The translations under genes were made by a program, and so were the position numbers. Under the pieces are notes generated by a model. The model ran no database searches, had not been told where the DNA came from, and was given only the letters and a program-made list of their open reading frames with translations. A DNA stretch of 19,127 bases from Chloroflexi bacterium UBA4736 (GTDB taxonomy: Bacteria > Chloroflexota > Dormibacteria > Dormibacterales > Dormibacteraceae), in contig DHIW01000125.1 of assembly GCA_002404015.1 (NCBI GenBank), positions 70,831 through 89,957 of the forward strand. The letters are read 5' to 3'. Below, one piece after another: positions 14,197 through 19,127 of this stretch (positions within the stretch are counted from its first letter, which is position 1; the number at the start of each line of letters is the position of its first letter).

Positions 14197-15181
14197 ACCC
14201 CAGGCGCATCTCCGCCTCGAGGGCATCAGCAAGCGTTTTGGCGACGCGGTCGCGGTCGACCGGGTCTCGCTGGCCATCCCCAGGGGCGCCTTCGCGACGC
14301 TGCTGGGGCCCTCAGGCTGCGGCAAGACGACGACGCTCCGCATGATCGCCGGCTTCCACGACCCCGACGAGGGCGACATCTTCCTCGATGAGCGCCGCAT
14401 CAACGGCGTGGCCGTGAACCGCCGAGGCACCGCGATGGTCTTTCAGGACTACGCGCTGTTCCCGCATATGACCGTGCGCGCGAACGTCTCCTATGGGCTC
14501 AGGCTAGCGCGCGTCAAGCGCGCCGAGCTGAACACGCGGGTCGACGAGACACTGGCGTTCGTAGGCCTGGAGCGCCTGGGCGACCGCTACCCGAGCCAGC
14601 TGTCAGGCGGCCAGCAGCAGCGGGTGGCGCTGGCCCGGGCGCTGGTCATCAGGCCCCAGGTGCTGCTGCTCGACGAGCCCCTCTCCAACCTCGACGCCAA
14701 GCTGCGCGAGCAGCTGCGCTGGGAGCTGCGCTCGCTGCAGCAGCGGCTGGGCATGACGTTCGTCTACGTGACGCACGACCAGGAGGAGGCGCTCTCGATG
14801 TCGGACTGGATTGCGGTCATGAACGAGGGGCGCGTGGAGCAGGCAGGGCCGCCGAGCGAGATCTACTACCGGCCCCGGACGGCATTCGTGGCCGGGTTCG
14901 TAGGCACCGTCAACCTGGTGCCGGCCAGTGCCCTGGGCCGGGCGGGCGAGCAGGTTCTCTGCGTGCGGCCGGAGACGGTACGGCTCTCGGCGGAGGGCGA
15001 GTCCGGCATCCCGGGCCGGGTCAAGCGCTCGGCCTTCCTGGGCGAGGTGCGCCGCTACTGGGTCGAGGCGTCCGGGCGGGAGTGGATCGTTGACCAGCCA
15101 GACCCCGGCGAGGTGGAGCTGAGCGGCGAGGTCCGGCTACTGGTCGACCTGGAGCGCGCGCACGCGCTCGCCGACGGCTAG
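14189..15181 (+). CDS. ABC transporter ATP-binding protein
   Basis: A 330-residue cytoplasmic ATPase that powers the preceding permease. Walker A is GPSGCGKTT (40-48), the Q-loop is Gln86 in VFQDY, the signature LSGGQQQ is at 138-144, Walker B VLLLDEP at 158-164, and the switch histidine is His196 in THD. After about residue 240 comes a TOBE-type C-terminal domain ([11 protein letters not shown]...), as in FbpC, PotA and CysA-like importers. The start is GTG 14189, overlapping the permease stop by 8 bp (GTGCCTGA), so expression is coupled. Its stop TAG shares a CTAG palindrome with the stop of the opposing CBS gene, leaving no terminator space. Confidence 0.95.
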   Translation: MPEPQAHLRLEGISKRFGDAVAVDRVSLAIPRGAFATLLGPSGCGKTTTLRMIAGFHDPDEGDIFLDERRINGVAVNRRGTAMVFQDYALFPHMTVRANVSYGLRLARVKRAELNTRVDETLAFVGLERLGDRYPSQLSGGQQQRVALARALVIRPQVLLLDEPLSNLDAKLREQLRWELRSLQQRLGMTFVYVTHDQEEALSMSDWIAVMNEGRVEQAGPPSEIYYRPRTAFVAGFVGTVNLVPASALGRAGEQVLCVRPETVRLSAEGESGIPGRVKRSAFLGEVRRYWVEASGREWIVDQPDPGEVELSGEVRLLVDLERAHALADG

Positions 15182-15552
15182 TCGTCCGCCTCCGCCGCCG
15201 CAAGGTCGCGCATGGACACCATCCCGACCAGCGCCCCGCCGGCCACCACCGGCAGGTGGCGGAAGCCGCCTGCCACCATCTGGTTCAGAGCGTCACCGGT
15301 GTCAGCGTCGGGCGCGATCGTAGCCGGGCTGTGCGTCATGTAGTGGGCGATCTCGTCAGACGGAGCGTCCGCGGACTGGGAGATCGCGCGCACCATGTCG
15401 CGCTCGGTGAATATGCCGGCCAGGCTGTCGGCCTCCATGATCAGCACCGAGCCGACGCGGCGCTGGGCCATCACGGTCGCCGCCTCGGCCACCGTGGTCG
15501 AGGGGTCCACCTTGACGAGGGTCCGGCTCATCACGTCGCCGACTGTCGCCAT
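15178..15552 (-). CDS. CBS domain-pair protein
   Basis: A 124-residue protein consisting of two tandem CBS domains (Bateman module). Each has the usual pattern: VGDVMSRTLVKVDPSTTVAEAATVMAQRRVGSVLIM...GIFTERDMVRAI, then MTHSPATIAPDADTGDALNQMVAGGFRHLPVV...GMVSMRDL. Such stand-alone pairs bind adenine nucleotides or similar ligands and act as energy or ligand sensors. ATG 15552 is preferred over the longer frame to 15651, whose extra residues are Arg-rich and unlike the family. A TAACGT box sits ten bases upstream. It converges on the ABC ATPase, sharing the bases of the stop codon, and diverges from the PadR gene. Target unknown. Confidence 0.9.
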   Translation of the reverse strand: MATVGDVMSRTLVKVDPSTTVAEAATVMAQRRVGSVLIMEADSLAGIFTERDMVRAISQSADAPSDEIAHYMTHSPATIAPDADTGDALNQMVAGGFRHLPVVAGGALVGMVSMRDLAAAEADD

Positions 15553-15637
15553 CCGGCACTTGACGTTACTCCGCCAGACGGCGGTTGCGGCGGCGGCGGA
15601 TCCGCAAGTCGGGCGGCGCCGCTGAAAGCCCGCTCTT

Positions 15638-15663
15638 ACACTACTACGCAATCCACACTACTA
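15638..15663 (+). promoter_or_regulatory. Direct-repeat operator candidate at the PadR promoter
   Basis: ACACTACTA occurs twice, at 15638-15646 and 15655-15663, 17 bp apart. The second copy overlaps the -10 candidate TACTAT (15659-15664), and CTTACA at 15635-15640 could be a -35 at 18-bp spacing. Eight bases separate the -10 from the GTG start at 15673, giving a nearly leaderless transcript. PadR proteins commonly repress their own operon, so this is a likely operator. Confidence 0.45.
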
Positions 15664-15672
15664 TGGCTTGCG

Positions 15673-16023
15673 GTGCAGAGCCACGTCGATACCTCACAAC
15701 TCCTGAAGGGCGTGCTCGACCTGGCCGTGATGGCCGTCCTCGCCGACAGAGATAGCTACGGCTACGACGTGGTCCGCCGGCTCCGCGAGAGCGGTCTCAC
15801 CGACGTTGGCGACGCCAGCGTCTACGGCACGCTGAGGCGCCTCTACCAGGCCGGCGCCCTCAGCTCCTACGTGGTCCCCTCTGACGAGGGGCCTCACCGC
15901 AAGTACTACGGACTGAACGATCGCGGGAAGGACGCCCTCGCCCAGTCCGCCCAGACCTGGACTGCCCTGACCGACGCCCTGAACCAGCTGCTGAACGGGA
16001 GGACCGCCAAGAATGGCCACTGA
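15673..16023 (+). CDS. PadR-family transcriptional regulator
   Basis: A 116-residue winged-helix regulator of the PadR family. The recognisable core is LLKGVLDLAVMAVLADRD, then SYGYDVVRRLRESG, DASVYGTLRRLYQAGAL (the recognition helix region) and RKYYGLNDRG of the wing. The short C-terminus lacks the long dimer helix of PadR proper and fits subfamily-2 (small) PadR. GTG 15673 is chosen because it directly precedes the conserved part and a TACTAT box lies eight bases upstream; the open frame extends back to 15256 only as antisense of the CBS gene. It overlaps the next gene by 11 bp. The PadR-HAAS pairing predicts that it controls its partner and itself. Confidence 0.9.
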   Translation: MQSHVDTSQLLKGVLDLAVMAVLADRDSYGYDVVRRLRESGLTDVGDASVYGTLRRLYQAGALSSYVVPSDEGPHRKYYGLNDRGKDALAQSAQTWTALTDALNQLLNGRTAKNGH

Positions 16024-16969
16024 GAACACGCAGGACCAAGTCGCCACCTACGCGGCCGAGGTGCGGGCCGAGCTTTCGGACCTCCCCGGCGACGAGCGCG
16101 ACGCGCTTCTCGAGGACCTCGAGGACCACCTGGCGGAGGTCGCGGCCGAATCGGAAGTCCCCCTGGCGGCGCGCCTGGGCAGCCCCAAGGCCTACGCGGC
16201 CGAGCTGCGGGCCGCTTATGGGGTCGCCCGCGAGCAGCGAGTGCGACGCGCCGGACGCCTGCGCAGGGCGGGCCGCGCGGCGCGCGCCGTCCTGGCCGGG
16301 TCCGCGGTCTACGCGGCCGTTCGCGGCTTCCTTCCCGAACTGAGACCGGCCTGGTGGGTCCTCCGCGCCTACCTGGCGATGATGATGCTGGCCGTTCTCT
16401 TCAGGGGAGCCAGTCCCGTTCAGCCGATCCCAAACCCGCTCTCGAGCCGGGGCCTGCTCCAGATCATCCTCACCGCCGTCGCGATCGTGCTGTCCATTCG
16501 GATCGGGCGCCTGGGCGCGCCCCCGAACAGAGGGCTCCGGACTGTGAGTGTCGGGGCCAACGGCCTGATCGCTCTCGCGGGCCTGATCGCCCTGAGCACG
16601 ATGGGAACCGCCGGCTACGAGTGGACCGGGACGGCGACCTCGGGCGTTTCCGAGCTCTATACGGGCCCTCCGGCGGCCTACGCGATGGGGACACTCACCA
16701 ACATCTATGCGTACACGCTCGACGGGAGAACGCTCAACGGCGTGCTGCTCTACGACCAGGACGGGCGCCCGCTGACCCTGGGCGGCAAAGGCTTCGAGCC
16801 GGCGACGCAGAACCCGGTGGCCGCTGACGGTCAGCCGGTCACGAACGAGTACCCGCTCAAGCAGACGCATGCCGACGGGACACCCGTGCTCGCCCCGCGG
16901 GTGGCACTGCCGCCGTTTGCGCCCAGCCCGCGCCCGTCGGCGAGCGCAAGTCCAAGCCCCACCCCTTAG
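16013..16969 (+). CDS. HAAS-domain membrane protein, PadR partner
   Basis: A 318-residue protein. Residues about 15-70 match the HAAS (DUF1700-like) domain: helical, acidic, with LSDLPGDERDALLEDLEDHLAEV followed by ARLGSPKAYAAELRAAY. HAAS proteins are regularly encoded next to PadR regulators. A basic stretch (REQRVRRAGRLRRAGRAARA) precedes three membrane segments (around 113-130, 145-162 and 178-195). The remaining 120 residues are probably extracytoplasmic and end in a Ser/Pro/Ala tail (SASASPSPTP). GGGAGG sits ten bases before ATG 16013. It overlaps PadR by 11 bp, so translation is coupled. A role as membrane sensor or anti-regulator is plausible; ligand unknown. Confidence 0.85.
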   Translation: MATENTQDQVATYAAEVRAELSDLPGDERDALLEDLEDHLAEVAAESEVPLAARLGSPKAYAAELRAAYGVAREQRVRRAGRLRRAGRAARAVLAGSAVYAAVRGFLPELRPAWWVLRAYLAMMMLAVLFRGASPVQPIPNPLSSRGLLQIILTAVAIVLSIRIGRLGAPPNRGLRTVSVGANGLIALAGLIALSTMGTAGYEWTGTATSGVSELYTGPPAAYAMGTLTNIYAYTLDGRTLNGVLLYDQDGRPLTLGGKGFEPATQNPVAADGQPVTNEYPLKQTHADGTPVLAPRVALPPFAPSPRPSASASPSPTP

Positions 16970-16976
16970 AAAGGGG
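16962..16976 (+). terminator. Hairpin over the HAAS gene stop codon
   Basis: CCCCTT and AAGGGG form a 6-bp stem with an AGA loop; the stop codon TAG bridges stem and loop. No T-run follows, so termination is uncertain. Confidence 0.35.
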
Positions 16977-17055
16977 AACAGCTCAGACGCGCCCCGGCTG
17001 ACGGCGCCAGCGTCAGAGGGCCGTTTGCCGCCACCGGCCGCATCACCTGCTGCGG

Positions 17056-17086
17056 ATAGGGCCGCATCCCGGCGAGCGGCCCCTAT
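17056..17086. terminator. Inverted repeat downstream of the tRNA (minus strand)
   Basis: ATAGGGCCGC and GCGGCCCCTAT pair over 10 bp with one bulged base and a 10-nt loop. Read on the minus strand it lies about 94 bases past the tRNA 3' end and could end its transcript; a T-tract is absent. The rest of 16977-17179 shows no gene. Confidence 0.35.
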
Positions 17087-17179
17087 GAACCCAGCCAATC
17101 TCCAGGGCGGATGGGGGATATTCGAAGACTCGTGAACTCACAGTAGAGAGCCCGTTGGAACTCGAAACGAGGCAGTTTG

Positions 17180-17252
17180 TGGAGCGAATGGGATTCGAAC
17201 CCACGACCTCCTCCGTGCGAGGGAGGCGCTCTCCCAGCTGAGCTATCGCCCC
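17180..17252 (-). tRNA. tRNA-Ala(CGC)
   Basis: A 73-nt cloverleaf. The 5' acceptor GGGGCGA pairs with TCGCTCC (one G-U), followed by discriminator A. The D-stem is GCTC/GAGC, the anticodon stem CCTCC/GGAGG with loop CTCGCAC, and the anticodon CGC (plus-strand GCG at 17217-17219) reads alanine codon GCG. The T-stem GTGGG/CCCAT has loop TTCGAAT. CCA is not encoded (the next bases are CAA), so it must be added post-transcriptionally. A TATACT box ends seven bases before the 5' end, placing transcription start at about the mature end. Confidence 0.97.
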
Positions 17253-17257
17253 GCGGG

Positions 17258-17283
17258 CCAGTATACCGGCCTCCCTATACTGG
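17258..17283. promoter_or_regulatory. Palindromic divergent promoter for tRNA-Ala and the CAP lipoprotein
   Basis: Arms CCAGTATA and TATACTGG flank a 10-bp centre. Each arm supplies a TATACT box: plus 17276-17281, six bases before GTG 17288; minus 17265-17260, seven bases before the tRNA 5' end. No -35 elements are obvious on either strand. The symmetry could also be a binding site. Confidence 0.6.
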
Positions 17284-17287
17284 CCCG

Positions 17288-19108
17288 GTGAGGGGTCGGC
17301 TCAGCCTCCGACCAGGTGCTGCCACCCTCGCCTGCCTGCTGCTCCTGGCCACGGCCTGCCAGCCCGGATCGGCCCAGCCCGCGCCCAAGCCGAGCGGCAC
17401 CGTCGCCGCCGTGCAAGCGGCTGACGACCGCTTTTTCAAGGGCGACTACGACGGGGCGGAGGCCGACTACCAGTCGCTCGCCAAGTCCGGGACACCAGGC
17501 GCGAACGCCCACCTGGCGATCCTGCTCGCCTACGAAGCCCGCTTCTCAGAGGCGCTGACCATGGCCCAGCTGGGGGTCGACCAGAGCCCTGATTCGCCGT
17601 CGCTGGCCAGGCAGACGCGCGCGTTGGACTGGTCCGAAGACCTCGATGGGGCGCTGCTGACCGGGAAACGCGCCGTGGCCGCCACCCCGGTCGATCCCCT
17701 GGCCCACATCTTCTACGCCGAGGCCCTGGCCGATTCGGGCTTCTTCGACGAGAGCACGCGCCAGCTCAAGGCAGCCGAGGCGATGAAACCCAGCGACGCG
17801 TACACGCGCTCCGAGCTCGACCGCGAGTGGGCCAACCTCTACCGCGGCAAGAAGGACGCCCAGCAGGAGCTCAACTACATCCAGCTCTCCCTGAAGGAGC
17901 AGCCCGGATTCCCGGAGCGAAAGCTGGAGCTCACCCGCTACCAGTACATCAACACCCATCCCACCCTCGCGCGAGCTGGGCTGGCCGAGATCCAGAAGTC
18001 GTTCGCGAAGAGCTACGCGGTCCTCGTGGCCGCCGGCGACTCGGCCTTCCTGGGCGCCGACGTGGACCTCGCGACCTCTCTCTACCAGGCGGCGGGCGCC
18101 CTCAAGCCGGAGGGCTCTGGCGCGGCCCTCGGACTGGCCGAGATCGACGTTGCCGCCAAGCGCGATTTCAAAGGCGCCCACGACCTGCTCCTGGCGACGC
18201 TCACAAAGAACCCCGCGGCGGGCGACGTGTACCTGTACCTGCGCTATCTGGACCAGCTGGTCCTCAAGGTGGACGCCAACGCGGAGTTGAAGCCGATCGT
18301 TCCTCAACCACCTCCCCAGCTGGAGGCGGCCCGCAAGGTGGCTCTGGACAAACTGAACGGGTACCGGGTGCCGCTCGGCCTGCCCCCGGTCGCGGTGGAC
18401 TCGGCCATCGCCGAGGGCGCCGAGGCGCACGCGTACTTCTTCCTCTTCAACTACGGGCAGGCTCAGCTCGGGGGCCTCGGGATCCACACGGAGGACCCGA
18501 CACTGCCGGGCTTCACCGGCGAGAACAGCCTGCTCCGCAGCCGCTACTTCGGCTATGGGGGAACCCGAGGCGGGGAGGTGATCAACCACGTCTTCTCGCC
18601 GCAGGCCAACGTGCAGAGCTGGGTGGACTCCGTGTACCACCGGTTTCCCATCCTCGACCACGAGACACGGGTCGAGGGGTACGGGGAGGCCCAGATCGGT
18701 ATCGTCAGCATCTCGGTGATGGACTTCGGGTTCGCTGGCCCGGCTCCCGCCGACCCGATCGTGTACCCGGCCGCCGGCCAGAAGGACGTCCCGGCCGCCT
18801 TCATCGGAAACGAGATCCCGAACCCGGTGCCCCAGACCGGGGCCTACCCCACCGGTTACCCGGTCACGCTGCAGGTGGGCGGGGCCGACAAGCTGACGGT
18901 GACCAGCGGCCGCCTCCTGGACGCCGAGGGCAAGGAGGTGCCCTCCTACACGCTGGCGCCCGGGACCAGCAACCTCGGCAACAACGAGTGGGCGCTGCTG
19001 GCGCGGCTGCCGCTCACCTCCGGCGCCACCTACACGGCGGAGGTGATCGGCCAGATCAACGGGCGCGACTTCTCCAAGCGCTGGACGTTCACGGTCGTCA
19101 GCCGCTAG
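17288..19108 (+). CDS. TPR and CAP-domain lipoprotein
   Basis: A 606-residue exported protein. The signal peptide has a hydrophobic LACLLLLATAC ending at Cys24, so it is probably a lipoprotein. Residues about 40-330 are helical TPR-like repeats (for example AVQAADDRFFKGDYDGAEADYQ and LLAYEARFSEALTMAQLGV). From about 345 follows a CAP/SCP (PR-1-like) domain: KLNGYRVPLGLPPVAVD, His381 in EAHAYF, Glu412 in GENS and His451 in YHRFPIL match the conserved His-Glu-His set. The last 100 residues look like a beta-sandwich (VTLQVGGADKLTVTSGRL). GTG 17288 is chosen because TATACT lies at exact leaderless distance; the longer frame runs through the antisense of the tRNA. The stop codon lies in the terminal repeat. 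Function is unknown; cell-envelope work is likely. Confidence 0.85.
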   Translation: MRGRLSLRPGAATLACLLLLATACQPGSAQPAPKPSGTVAAVQAADDRFFKGDYDGAEADYQSLAKSGTPGANAHLAILLAYEARFSEALTMAQLGVDQSPDSPSLARQTRALDWSEDLDGALLTGKRAVAATPVDPLAHIFYAEALADSGFFDESTRQLKAAEAMKPSDAYTRSELDREWANLYRGKKDAQQELNYIQLSLKEQPGFPERKLELTRYQYINTHPTLARAGLAEIQKSFAKSYAVLVAAGDSAFLGADVDLATSLYQAAGALKPEGSGAALGLAEIDVAAKRDFKGAHDLLLATLTKNPAAGDVYLYLRYLDQLVLKVDANAELKPIVPQPPPQLEAARKVALDKLNGYRVPLGLPPVAVDSAIAEGAEAHAYFFLFNYGQAQLGGLGIHTEDPTLPGFTGENSLLRSRYFGYGGTRGGEVINHVFSPQANVQSWVDSVYHRFPILDHETRVEGYGEAQIGIVSISVMDFGFAGPAPADPIVYPAAGQKDVPAAFIGNEIPNPVPQTGAYPTGYPVTLQVGGADKLTVTSGRLLDAEGKEVPSYTLAPGTSNLGNNEWALLARLPLTSGATYTAEVIGQINGRDFSKRWTFTVVSR

Positions 19109-19127
19109 CAGGCCGTTGAAAAAGGAA
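19104..19127 (-). repeat. Terminal inverted repeat, right copy
   Basis: Exact reverse complement of bases 1-24. It starts with the palindrome GCTAGC and includes the stop codon (19106-19108) of the CAP lipoprotein gene, so either the gene ends naturally at the repeat border or its original C-terminus was replaced. Confidence 0.85.

Noticed and set aside
12589..14430. 613-codon minus-strand open frame opposite the permease
   Set aside because: It encodes low-complexity Arg/Glu/Gly/His-rich sequence with no domain; it is the antisense shadow of the permease and ATPase genes.
11252..15181. Plain annotation of the ABC system as a ferric iron importer
   Set aside because: The architecture fits, but iron-binding tyrosines are not evident in the binding protein and the genes sit in an inositol-type operon, so the substrate is left open.
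15256..15672. Longer PadR start in the open frame from 15256
   Set aside because: The added residues are antisense of the CBS gene and unlike PadR; a promoter box and conserved N-terminus favour GTG 15673.
15860..17098. 412-codon minus-strand open frame opposite padR-HAAS
   Set aside because: No recognisable domain; PadR and HAAS domains on the plus strand account for the DNA.
17177..17287. In-frame N-terminal extension of the CAP lipoprotein (WSEWDSNPRP...)
   Set aside because: It is the antisense translation of tRNA-Ala, a well-known false extension; the signal peptide and TATACT box point to GTG 17288.
1..19127. Whole window as a composite transposon or integrative element
   Set aside because: There is no transposase, integrase or plasmid gene, and the content is ordinary metabolic genes plus a tRNA; the end repeats alone do not support it.

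Overview
The window is high-GC, gene-dense bacterial chromosome: roughly 70% GC, many GTG/TTG starts, and short or overlapping gene junctions. An F420-type luciferase-like oxidoreductase, a WS/DGAT acyltransferase, an MpaB-family oxygenase, a PadR/HAAS pair and a tRNA-Ala(CGC) without encoded CCA suggest an Actinomycetota, Chloroflexota or Dormibacterota-like soil organism; the phylum cannot be fixed by eye. Several first-of-operon genes have a TANNNT box 6-8 nt before the start codon and no Shine-Dalgarno (SD), as expected of leaderless transcripts, while some internal genes have an SD.

Layout. 26-4513: a MOSC protein diverges from an LLM oxidoreductase coupled to an SDR dehydrogenase; a WS/DGAT acyltransferase converges on the SDR gene and diverges from an MpaB/DUF2236 oxygenase across only 18 bp. 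4514-5908: a lower-GC patch with a small membrane protein, a possible truncated membrane reading frame, a SAM methyltransferase and a tiny ORF. 5909-15181: an inositol-type catabolic and transport locus. Leftward it runs iolD, a HAD-family hydrolase and an MFS transporter. Rightward it runs iolI-like isomerase, iolG-like dehydrogenase, a Tat/lipoprotein binding protein, a fused two-domain ABC permease and an ABC ATPase. The two arms diverge from a 29-bp gap. 15178-16969: a CBS-pair protein, then a PadR regulator overlapping a HAAS-domain membrane protein. 17180-19108: tRNA-Ala(CGC), diverging from a TPR plus CAP-domain lipoprotein.

How the genes work together. IolG oxidises an inositol at the ring, IolI isomerises keto-inositol, and IolD opens the trihydroxycyclohexanedione ring; the dehydratase (IolE), IolB, IolC, IolJ and IolA are not in the window. 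The ABC system has the FbpABC/AfuABC architecture (ferric iron, phosphorylated sugars, phosphonates) rather than the usual inositol importers, so its substrate is open. Between its binding-protein and permease genes lies a 113-bp tandem duplication with strong hairpins that also duplicates the permease start.

The window begins and ends with the same 24-bp sequence in inverted orientation, most simply explained by assembly or extraction boundaries at a dispersed repeat or IS end.
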